A stretch of DNA of 64,000 bases from Owenia fusiformis. Taxonomy: Eukaryota; Annelida; Polychaeta; Sabellida; Oweniidae. Below, piece by piece: positions 45,420-57,200 of this stretch. The notes beneath the pieces were generated by a model. The model saw only the letters and a program-made list of their open reading frames with translations. It was not told the DNA's origin and searched no databases. Location: the NCBI GenBank assembly GCA_903813345.2, contig CAIIXF020000002.1, positions 8,887,555 through 8,951,554 on the forward strand. Reading direction: 5' to 3'. The position numbers were made by a program, and so were the translations under genes. How positions within the stretch are numbered: position 1 is the stretch's first letter; the number at the start of each line of letters is the position of its first letter.

Positions 45420-45760
45420 TCGCACCATTGACTTAACATGAGGATATCATCAAGTCGACTTTTCGAGATTTCAAAACATCAAAGAATCTAAACTCAAAGT
45501 CAGATTTCAGAAATTTTGCAGTATTTTGACACCTAAAACATTGCATTCATTTAGAACTTTTTGTTCTGACCTATTTTCCATACAAATCTCAAAAGTAGGT
45601 TAAGATACCCTCTGACTGCATGAGGCTAAGGCTATTAGCATATTCTTGGCTACCAGTACATCGAACCTCGAAGAATATTATGAAAGTGTAGTGTCAGAAT
45701 CGCAAAAATATGACCTTGGCTTTTCAGTGTCAAAATTGTGAATTCAAGTAGCTTTCAGTA
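45420..45760 (+). mobile_element. Diverged fragment related to the rolling-circle family at 28675-33172
   Basis: CCATTGACTTAACATG, then TATTAGCATATTCTTGGCTA, then GAAAGTGTAGTGTCAGAATC occur in the same order as in the family B units (for example 30900-30985), with many substitutions and indels. It is an older copy, without hairpin ends. Confidence 0.75.
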
Positions 45761-45924
45761 AATTTAATTGTATTTAGTCTGAATTTCACTGGTGATGCAT
45801 TCAATTTGGGTTTGCTTTTTCTTGTGACTGATGTATACTTAATTTTTTACTTTGTTCTGAACAAGTTTTGGTCCTTACCCTTTAGCACTAGTGCTTACAT
45901 ATTCCAGTCATACTCTTATAGTTG

Positions 45925-46200
45925 TTATGCGGAATATGGCATATATTCATGGTTGTGCGATATTTGCAGTATATGGCATATTCCAATGGTGAGTATGGCA
46001 TATTCCGCTGTGAATATGCGATACACTCAACTGCCGAATATGCCATATACAGCAGATGAAAACGTTATACAGAATGCATCGATTTGATTGTTTCCATTTA
46101 AAGTTCTCATTGGTTAGTGTGTATGCCATATACCGCGGGTGAATCTGGCATACACCGCAAGTGGATATGCCATATTCGTTGCGGAATATAACATATATTT
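45925..46200. repeat. Array of ATATGGCATATTC / GAATATGCCATAT motifs in both orientations
   Basis: ATGGCATATTCC, GAATATGCCATATAC, GTATGCCATATACCGC and related strings recur about ten times, often next to CCGC(T/G)GTGAATATG. Overall roughly palindromic about 46080. Confidence 0.7.
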
Positions 46201-46364
46201 GTATCGTGTTTACCGCGTGACAATATTAACTTTTACAATACCAATCAACATTGTGTCTAAATATATTAGTACAATGTAGAACAAGGCACAGGGTTAACCA
46301 CCATAGCAGTGTGGGCTTGTTTACCCAAAAAGCAAGATGACCACCAAAATGTCTATCAGCTGTA

Positions 46365-46760
46365 GAACATCTTACCATGTAACATGTGTAAAGTTTTGAA
46401 GTTAATCCATTAAGTGGTTTTCATGGAATGCCAACGACAAAATTAATCCAAAACTTCCAAAATGGCCGCCACAATGCAAGATGGCCACTGAAAGGGGACA
46501 AGAATGCAAGATGGCTTCTGAAAAGATTTTTAGATCTAGAACTTCTTACCATGTAACATGTGAAAAATTTGAAATAAATATGTTGAGAGATTTTTGGGAA
46601 TTGTGATGGCAAGATTTATCTAAAAACTTCCAAGATGGCCGCCAGAATGCAAGATGGCCACCGAAAAGTGAATCAGCTCTAGAACTTCTTTCCATGTAAC
46701 ATTTGTGAAAATTTGAAGTGAATCCATTAAGTGGTTTTCCAGGAATCGTGATTCCAAGAA
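46365..46760. repeat. Tandem repeat with AAGATGGCCGCCA, unit about 150-165 bp, about 3 copies
   Basis: GAACTTCTTACCATGTAACA, then GTGAAAATTTGAAGTGAATC, then TCCAAAATGGCCGCC, then GCAAGATGGCCAC recurs three times with divergence. Confidence 0.8.
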
Positions 46761-47689
46761 AAATGCAACACCACCCATCCGCCAAGCAGACAACAGTATC
46801 GTACCTTTTTAGGTACGATAAAATACACATCATATGATGTCATAATAAATTAGCAAACAAGCTAATTTGCATATGGGCTAATTGCATATTTATTGCTTCA
46901 TTATGATACAAATATGAATTTGAGTCGAGGAATAATGAGTGGAATTTGCCTAATATCGTATTACATCTATTAACAATATTCAAATGGTTGCTATGGAAAC
47001 TGGCATTTGACATTATTGGTAACAAATTTGAGACTGGGAAACAAGTGGATTTGAAAAGATTGGGTCATTAGTTTTACAACGGTACCTTATTTGTGCCCTT
47101 TCCTCTCATTTGTACAAATTTCATTTTCCGACCTACATTCTAGTAGCCTAACCATACGGTATCAAAAAGTTTATTTCTCAAAATTCAATAAACCTATCAT
47201 TTCAATATTACAAAGGAATAATAAATGTAATGTTGGTCCATCGTTATAAAATTATAGGACATTTTCTAGAAGGTCCTATCATGATAAAAACACATATTCA
47301 AATTATTATATGCGAAATTTGAGAGATTTTTTCAATATTTTCTGGGTTTGTAAGGGTTAAAAAGAAGACAAATGAACTTTTTCTTGGTTAAATTAATATT
47401 ATTATCTAGGAAAAACAATATCCAATTGTGGTCAAGCTAAATTATGTAAAAATAAGACCTCAACTTTAAGAAATATGTTTTTTAGTCCTGCACTTATGAA
47501 TTGAAGGGGGTGGGGTAGGGGGTATCTTCGATTCAAATTTTAACATTGTTCCACTATTTCGATTTTGGTAGATTTTTAGTATGTATTTTAAGGTTAATAA
47601 ATGTAAATAACTAACCTATTTTGATTTCTATTGCAATTTGTTTTGGGTTAAGCTATTTTTCTCATTAGTTTGACTGGGCTAATATTGTT

Positions 47690-47908
47690 CACATCAGTGA
47701 TACACAACTTGTAAAAAGGCAGTGGTGTGTACTTGTATGACTATGTATGAGTGCACATAAAAGAACACAGGGCTCCTTCAAGGAGGGGTTCCTAGGTCTG
47801 CCTTTCATGATTTTTTGCATTAGATACGACCTTATATATGCAGGATATACCCAACAGGTATTGCTTACCTTCATTGGTGGTAAAAAAGATACGATACAAT
47901 AAATCAAT
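47690..47908 (+). mobile_element. 5'-truncated SINE copy
   Basis: GTGGTGTGTACTTGTATG, AAAAGAACACAGGGCTCCTT, GTATTGCTTACCTTCATTGG, then TACAATAAATCAATCAAT match the body and tail of the SINE at 60985-61318. The tRNA-like head is missing. Confidence 0.8.
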
Positions 47909-48250
47909 CAATGTTCTCCATGATTTTTCTCATTTTCAAGTTGGTGCAAATGGATTTTCAGATGGGTGCAAGTCTGTTATTAAAATCTCAGGTGGGTGCT
48001 GTGTCCAGTTCCTTTAATGCTGGGGAGATCACTGAAGATTGTTTCTGATGGCTAAGTCTTGTAAAGCATTACCCCCCCCCCCCCCCCTTGAAGCAACATA
48101 ACCACCGTTGAACCAAAATACCCCTCCCTTTTAGTTAAACCCTCGGATGACAAGGAGTTATCAGACATGTACATGCGCAATTGGAAGTAGTTTTTTGACA
48201 TAATAAGAAAAATTTATATTCTAATAATTTAAAAAACATGTGCAGTACCT

Positions 48251-51200
48251 TCAAGTTGGTCCAGATGGCTTAGGCACAAGTTTTGGTTTTGGCTTTGCGC
48301 CTATTTTTGGCTTGGGCTTCACACGTGGCTTCGGCACAGAGTCCTTTCTATCATTCTGAGATTCACCATTTCCAGCTTGTAAACTGTTTTTTGATTGGCT
48401 GGTAGAATGCAAGGGATTGTCTGATTGGTTAATATTGCACTTTTCAGATCTTTCTGGGCTACCTTCATTGTTATTCACTGACGATCGATTTTCATGAAAG
48501 TTGTCGCCAGTTGTGTTTTTATTTTCACTTTTAGCACCATTTTGAATTCCATTACTACCTTCAACTCTGATTGGTTCCTCTAATATGCTTCCATCGCTCG
48601 ATAAACCACTAATACTATTCTGTTTTACGTGACCCCCCTCATCATCAATATGACACAAAAATGGGTCACCAGGTTTTTTACCTTTTGGTGATTTTAAAGA
48701 TGAGATCCCTAATCTTGGCCTTGACCTTCCCAAGGATCTAGGGGGTGTGTTTGAATTATAGCCTCCGATTGGTTGGCTAGCTAATGATGATTCTGAATTG
48801 CTTGCACTTATTGGTGTGTTTCCTAGACTTGGCGATTCACTAATTTCAGATCCATTTGAGTTAAGCCTCATTAAAGAAGTCCTTGGCTGAGGGGTGGGAG
48901 CTTTCGCAGATGATGCGTACTTCCTATTCCATGAATTTATAGGGCTATTCAATTGAGAGTTCCTGTTTTGTGGACCCTGGTCTGATATGGACTTAGTCAG
49001 TGGACTCTTTGAAGAATTTTTCCCTAATTCAGTCATTTCAATATGGTCAACCCCAAGTTGTTCTGTTTTTGTATCTTGTAACCCCTCGTGATCTAGTTGT
49101 TTAGTCCAGTCACCAGGAGGCACCTGTGACCTTGGAGACATGACCTTTGGAAGGGGTGGCCTGATTGGTTGATTAATAGTCTCATCACTCAATGACCTTG
49201 ACATTCTAAGTGGAGTAAGTTTTGACCTCTCTTTGGCCATTACCTTCAGGTTTGATTTCAAATCATCAAAAACAGTTGTCCTCGGGGCTGGTTTCGGCTT
49301 AGATTGTGCTACATTAGGGGGAGGGGGTATAGGAGGGAGAGATTTCTCACTAAACGGCAGAAATTCCGGGTCAATCAGTGGTGTAATATTATCCTCCCTT
49401 CTCTCTACATTTAATGAGTCAACATCCTGTTCTCGACCAGGGGAGGGGATATTCAAAGGGGGAGGCCTGTTGGGAGGTTTCTTAGGCTGTTTTATGTTAA
49501 CATCCATATTGTTTAAATCTAACGACGATGGCCTACTAGGTTTTTCTTCAATAATCACTGGCACATTGCTTTCTTTTGGTCCTTTCTTGGATCTCTTTTT
49601 AATAGGTTCTGTGGGTCTTTCAGTTTTTGCCCCACCAGGTCTTTTTAAGAATACATTTTCTGATTCCTTACGTAAAGGACTCTGAGGGGGAGGAGGTCTA
49701 GTTGGTGTAACAGCTTTTTTGGCTAACTTAGGGGGAGGAGGCCTTGGTGGGGGTTTTGGAACAGCTCTGTTTCGTGGAGTCTGAGCAGTGTTCAACTTTA
49801 AACTATTTTTAGGAATTTTCACAAATTTCGGTTCCACAAACCGAATTGGCAATGGGGGTTTATCAGGCCTTTGAGGTTTCTCCTCTTTTTTAATGTCTCC
49901 ACCCATTTTTGATGCCCGCATCGTTGTACTCTGTAACTGAGGTTCTGAAACTGGTTGAATAATATCCTCTCCTAGTTTTGACTCCCGCACTGTTGAGCTT
50001 ACAAGTTGTGGAGTTGAGATTTCAAGTTTTCGTTTAACAGGAGAACATTCTGATTCACTCTCAGTGTTTTTCATGGGAGTGTCCTCCTCTGAAGGTGAGT
50101 TTGTTACATTTGTGTCATTATCTGTAACCATATATCTGGATTTCACTCTTGTCGGCTGTCCTTTGGGGGGTGAGGGGGCTTTTCTTGTAGGGCGTAGCTT
50201 CTTGATGTCATTTGGAGGGACGGGTGCCTTCCTTGTGGGGCTGAGTTTCTTAGCAGCTTTAGGAGGCACGGGTGCTTTTCTTGTGGGGGTCATTTTCTTT
50301 CCTGGAATTGGAGTAAAAATAGAATGAAATCATGAAATCAGTAAGTAAAGCTAATTTTGCTCTGAAACTTTCATTTCTTGTCATTCATCATTCAAATTTT
50401 CAAAGAAGTATTTCATATTTTTCAAATTTCCCTGAAAAATTTATTGAGATACAGGTTCTGCAAAGCAACTTTAATAGTTTACAGCATGGTAGATTTTGTT
50501 AACATTAGTTTCTACATTAGTTGTCTATGTTTTGATCATAAAGTCTGCGGCTGCTGACATTTCTACCATCAAATTAACATTATTATTTTGAAAATGACTT
50601 GATGTTAGAAATGTCGAGCAGCCACAGAACTGCCATACTCTACTATCTTATTGATTGATAACTGACCTTGTGGAGCATTTTCATCAAAGCCATTGTTAGA
50701 AACGCCCATATTTGGTGTGTCTAGGGCAGCGTAGGGACTGGTTGTCGCAGGAGCAGGCTTGAAGTCTACCAGGGGCATATAATCAGAGTCTTGTTCAGGG
50801 GAACTGCAGGGAAAGGTATAGTCCTCAACCAGCTAGAATTGAGACAGATTACAATATTAGAGATGTCCATATTTGGTGACTGTCTAGGGCAGCGTAGGGA
50901 CTTGTTGTCGCAGGAGCAGGCTTAAAGCCTACCAGGGGCATATAATCAGAGTCTTGTTCAGGGGAACTGCAGGGAAAGGTATAGTCCTCAACCAGCTAGA
51001 ATTGAGACAGATTACAATATTAGAGATGTCCATATTTGAAGTTCCTAGGGCAGCAGAGACATCTTGGTTAATTTTGTCAACACAAAGTCCCTAATGGTAG
51101 ATTGTCATAATCAGTTTGTGAATTCAATCTAAATTTTGTTCCTCAATTACGATAAGTATGAACTTATAAACTAGGTATTATAGGCTTTACCATAAGGGCA

Positions 51201-54200
51201 AAAATGGTGATATCTGGTTACCAAATTTTTGGAGGGGAGTGTACATATGAAACAAGGCATTTACATGCAAAATGTCACCATCTGCCATTTGTAACAGATG
51301 CCATAATTTGTTACAGATGCTGGACGCCCACCACGAATGCTGAATACTTAGAGGTTATGTCACTATCGTGGCATATATGCCCGAGATCTCAGTGATATAT
51401 GGCCCGACCTTGGGAGGGACATTGATCTCTGAGAACCGAGGGCATATGTGCCACGATAGTGACATAAACGATTTATAACATACCTATGATGATGTAGACT
51501 GGTCAGAGAGTACCGTTTTCTTATAGAATTGACAAACAAATGATTTGAAAATGATTGAAATCACGCGCAGTTTTATCTTCGATTGATTGGTTATGACGTC
51601 AGCGCCTTGACCAATCAGAAAGTTAGCGGGCGCGGGCTTTTCAAAACTTATATTGGCCCGCTGTCTTGTGTACACTTTGCACTATACATCATCATAGGTA
51701 TTAGGGGTCAAACGGTTAACCGCGGTACGCGGTTACCGCGGTTAATGATGCTAGGACGGTATTTTCGGTTCATAAACATGAGATTCGGTTCATCCACGGT
51801 TCGAGGAAAAATTGAAAAATGAAATTTTTTAGACTTCAATATTCTCTCTTTCGTTCGACATGAACTTATTCTTCATGTATATATTCCTCAAAAACATGTT
51901 TATAGCAATAGAGAACATTCAATTTTTACCTTAGATATGAAACAGATCGCTCACAAATCGATAGACAAGTAATTGTTTACATTTTTGTGACATATAAATA
52001 GACCGGAAGTTGGTCTCGCCAGATTACGCTATTCATAGTACAATTAATTTTGCTTCGTGGAGGTGTTTTGTCTGTTATAATGAGTTAGTTTTTAATCAAT
52101 ATTATTTAAAAAATACTGCAATTACAGAAATTATAACATTACTAATGTCTTTGTTAAAAACTTGAAACATATTTGTGTTTAAATCTCCCGCACAATCGCA
52201 GCGCCATCTGTGCTGATTCAGCTGCTTTGACAGACTACAAGAATCCCGGGGCTATGTTACTGCTTGTGCTACATGTAGATCTCAGCTCTTATCTGACAGA
52301 AATCTTATCAAGGACAGAAAAATCTAAAGTTTAAAATTTAAAGTGGGCCACTAGAAACTTTGCTTTGTCAAGTCAATTTAATAAAAAAGGATAGTGGGAC
52401 CAGAAAGTGACCAACTTGGGCAAGGCTAGAAAGAAAGCTAAAACCTGTTTTTTTATGAGCTGTCTTTACAATTTTATAAGGAAATATCACCAATTTACGA
52501 GACCCGCGAGAACCGTGAAAGAACCGAACCGTGAACCTAAAAACCGTGACCGAACCGAACCGTTGGAATTTTGAACCGTTTGACCCCTAATAGGTATGTT
52601 ATAACAACAATTATTCAAAAGATACCACGAATGCCGAACACCAACAATCATCCAAAAAAATACTATAACATAATACTCCATTTTGTAAATTCCCTACCTG
52701 ACAATAAGAGCCAGGAAACCAACCCTCATCTCCATTGAGGCATCCCCTCCACCAGCCATTGTCCAACACCTGTAGTACTGTTATGGTATCACCAGCACAG
52801 AATGACAGGTCCCCCTCCTGTTGAGCAGTGTAGGGATATAGAGCCACATGTTCTAAAATGGAATAATCATTAATATAATATTATATAACTATAGCAGCAC
52901 CATGCCCTCTTCCAGCTGAAGAAAACTCATGTTCAAAATTTGTAATTTTTTATGTTATATGAGCCAGGCCACAGGGAAAGGGGTTTTATCACAGATTTTT
53001 TCAATATTCTGATTTTTTGTTTATCTTAAAAAGCACAGAGACCTTTCAACTCAGCCATGGCTTGTGTCTTAACAATTTTTCCTTGCATATATAGACCAAA
53101 AAGTCAGATTTGAATTTAGCACACTTTCCTCTTAATCTTGGGCACATTTTTGGCTGTGTAGCACAATTTCAATTTTTGTGATAAGACCGGTTTTCCTCTG
53201 GCCAGACTCATATATTTAACTTTAGTAAATTGCTTTATACTCGTTGAAATGATTCTTTATTATAATATTACGCAAACATTATTGCAAGAAGAAAAACAAC
53301 ATCATTGAAAAATTATCCTAGTATGAAATGTCCTACCTATAGCTATATAGTCCCCACTGCTGTTGCTACTGGTAACTGAGAGGACATCATCACTTGAGCT
53401 GGACAATTTATTCCTTTTCAGTGTCCCGTATAGGTCAATATTTTCACTCTGTGAGGCATTCTAAAATATAGAAATAAGTATACAGAGCTGTATACAAATC
53501 AGGAGAACAGCTCAGATGTGAGCGTATAAGGAAGCTCAGTTATAAGCTTGAGAAAGTCCTTGGTTTACTGGCTTGTATAATGGACTTCTTCTTCCATTAA
53601 GCGGGCACATGAATATAAAAACTGAAAATTCTGCAATGGAGCCCTTTGGCTACCTGTAATAATAACTACCGTCTTGCTAGGATGAAAAATTAGTTTTGAT
53701 GCTAGTAAGATTTGGTCCAAAAAGTAGCTGTCATGGTATTTCAAGGAACTTTGTTCATGGAATAAATGCCATGTCCTTATGAATGTATAACAGTTCAGTG
53801 AATGCAATTCTGATTGGCTACCTGGTCCCTTACCTGTCCAATTTCTTCAACATATGAAGCAGGAAACCAACCAGTTGACCCTGACCTCAGCTGACCTTTC
53901 ATCCAGCCAAGGTCATCAAGGTCAATTGAGATCAAAAGGTCACCAGGTTTCAAACTGAGCTCCTCTGGATGCTTAGCTGTGTAAGGGTATATAGCAGTGT
54001 GGGTTAGCTTTGTCTGTACATGGGATTCTGCATAGGGGGAAAGTTCATTCACAAAATGAGTAACTGCCATAGGTGGGTCATCTGAAATTATTAAGGATAT
54101 AAATGGTATTTACTGAATTATTAGTGGTATTCCATTCAATATCAAGGGTATTTTCTTAGTATATTTTACTTTTTTAATATGAATGCGTTTTCATACACAA

Positions 54201-57200
54201 AAATTATATTTGACATCATATCAAAAGTGAACAAAGTAAATCAATTCAGTGCATAAAGATGATGCAAGAAAAACAATATAATCAATAATTATAACCATTG
54301 CACTAATGACATTATGAGAACAATGCACTTTAGGAATTATTAACTTTATTTTCAACTTTTCAAGATTCAGTTAACGACCAACTGGAAATATCTAATGTTT
54401 TTTCAAAAATGAATTCTCAGCTTTGATTCAAGATTTCATACCTGTTGGTTCGATATAGTTTGCTGGAATGATCCCCTCCCTGTTTCCTTGCTTGCCCTTG
54501 ACCCACTGGTGACCTTGACCCTGCTCTTGCATGACCTCTATGAGCTCACCAGCCTCGATGCTCAACTGGTCATCACTAAGGGCAACATAATCATGTTTTA
54601 CCCTGTAGAGTCTTTTTCCTAAAAATCAAACGAAACAATAATTGGGCTAAATGGAGAATTATATCTTCTCCAAAAAGAGTCAAGTTACCTGTTCCCAAAG
54701 GTGATATTACAATTCAATATGAAACAAGGCATGAACCACCTACCATTTGTTACAGATGCCATATTACAGACACCAAACACCTACTGGTGTCCACAAAATA
54801 TTGGGGATTATAATAGTAGTGTCACCACTTGTATTGTGGTGGTGCCACAAAAATACCTTTAACTAAACAAACTGCTGAAAAATAATAAGGAAGGAAGCAA
54901 AATATTTACTGATTTGCATGAAATTAAAATGTTCGCAATTAAAACTCATATTAAATAATTCAAAAGAAAGATGACATATATGACACATTATTTTATGACA
55001 CATTATGTGACATATTAGACCACACATTATATGATACAATAGCACATTATGTGACATACTGATATAATATATGATACATACACATTGTATGACACACTGA
55101 CACATATTGTGGCATATTATCAGATTATATAAGAAATTACACTGTCTTCTTATATAACACATTGGCACATTATCACACAAATGGTAACTAAAGAGGAGTA
55201 GATAGTACAGACTATGTCAGTTGACAATATTGCTGGGGGAAAATTATTAAACTTAGGGACAATGGGCCAATTACGGGCTGAGCAATGAATGGATTATGGC
55301 TTGAGGCAAAATTGATAGAAAAACTATGGATCTCATTTGAGTATTTATTAGACCAATTACATTCTTCAAATGCATTCAGTACGATTAACCCTGATGTTAA
55401 AAAGCTAAATGGTAATAATAACCTTCATCTGACGATCAGTAATCAGACCGAATATGAATATTATGCAGTTACAAATCTGATTGAGTATCTACAGTATACA
55501 GTAAATCCAGCATATCCGAATTCCTGTCTAATCTGAACACCTTTGAACACTTTTTTGGTCCCAATTGATTTTCTCTCATGAATTGTCTTACATTTTTATA
55601 AAACCTTGAAATGTGAACACCTACTTATTCTAACACTTTTGGTTGGTCTCAGAAGCTTCCGGATCAGACAGGTTTTTACTATACAATTGATCCAATCTGA
55701 TTGGGTATAAGGCTAGGCTTAAAGGAACATTCCACGCCAGACTATTTCTCTCATGATATGGTAGCTACAATCATATATATACTTTACATATTTAGCAAAA
55801 CACGGGAAAATGTTTTCATATGGTCAATATTGATCATTTAAAAATGTAGCACTCATTCGCAGTAAGCTGCCATCTTTTCAGATTTCTTTCAGGAAGTGAT
55901 GTCATCGACTCTCACCTGTTATAACCTTGTCTATTACAGTATAGGAAAGAAGTACAAAATCACTTCTAAACAAGAAGCCCTTATCTTCTGTGTAAAAATA
56001 TTTTCAGGAGTTGTCAACTTAGAACTAAAGAAGAGATCATCAACGGATTTTAATCATAGACCAAATTGAAAAAATATTCAGCTGGTTTAGTAATTCTAAT
56101 AGCTCCTTACCTAATGTTATATGCAAAGTTGAGAGTCGATGACATCACTTCCTGAGGGAAATTTTAAAAGATGGCAGCCTACTGGAATTGAGCACTACAT
56201 TTTTAAGTGATCAATATTGACCATTTCAAAACATTTTTCTGTTTTTTGATAAACTTGCAAAGTATGGTTATAGCTACCATATTAGGAGAGAGATGGTCTG
56301 GCAAGGAATACCCCTTTAAGAATTATTTCTAATTATTGAAAGAGTGTAGTTAATTTTTTCAATAAGAAAAGGGTAGGTGAAAAGGGTAGGTATTTATAAT
56401 AACATTTAGTCACATTCCTCAAATTCATCAGTGCAATTAGAGGTATTATAAAGATATACATATTTAAAGAAGTGTTGTTTTTAAGTGGGGACAACTTTTG
56501 GTATCCTTTAATATATAAACATTATGAGTGAGAATTATATTCATTTATTTTTTGCCAACTGCGGGATTCCAATGTCTTTGTTAAAGGTTTTGATTTGTTG
56601 GTTTTAAGACAAAAATTAAATTTTGTTGAGTTGAATTTCCTGACCTTTGCCTTACATTTTTCAAACCTCTCTCAAATTTTTTAACTTTTTGATTAGGAAA
56701 GTATGATATTAGTTTTCCCTGACAAAACGGATGCCATGTCATTGTCAAGACAGTAAAATGGCCGCATGTTCCTTTATAGGGTAATCAATATACAGTAAAT
56801 CCTGTCATAGTGAACACCTCTCTCTAGTGAACACCTCTGTCTAGTGAACACCTGGCTATGGTGGACACCCTTCCTCAGTACATACTCAATTGATTTATTT
56901 ATAAATTAATCTCTCTGTAGTGAACACCTGCCAACACGGAAATTTTTTTCTCAGCAATTTTATGTTCAATATACACAGGTATTACTGTACTATAACCGTC
57001 AGTCACAACACTGTTAAACATACTATTAAATCCCAAAGCCTAAACACCTTTCAAAGACATAACCTCTGTAACATACGCATGAATCCCATTCTATTCCTTC
57101 CATGAACAGACACAAACTCAAAGATTTTACATGGTCCAAAAATTAATGTTAATGTTCTCATGCAATCACATAAACTTACGCGGTGTGCTTTCAGCGGTGC

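Larger units (their letters stand above)
44574..47681. mobile_element. 3.1-kb element with long (about 190 bp) inverted termini
   Basis: TAGTCCAGTCAAAGTAACAT, then GACCCAAAAC.AATTGCAATAG, TACTAAAAATCTACCAAAAT and the CCCCTCCCCTT run at the left are inverted at the right as GGGGGTGGGG.., TTTTGGTAGATTTTTAGTAT, CTATTGCAATTTGTTTTGGG and GTTTGACTGGGCTA. The interior has no transposase. It holds a diverged rolling-circle fragment (45420-45760) and two short-repeat arrays. Class unknown. Confidence 0.7.

Noticed and set aside
49233-49685. 150-codon Gly-rich + strand frame
   Set aside because: Antisense shadow of the proline-rich tail of the SH3 gene.
54863-55180. 105-codon Cys/His-rich frame
   Set aside because: Reading of GACACATTATGTGACATATT low-complexity repeats.
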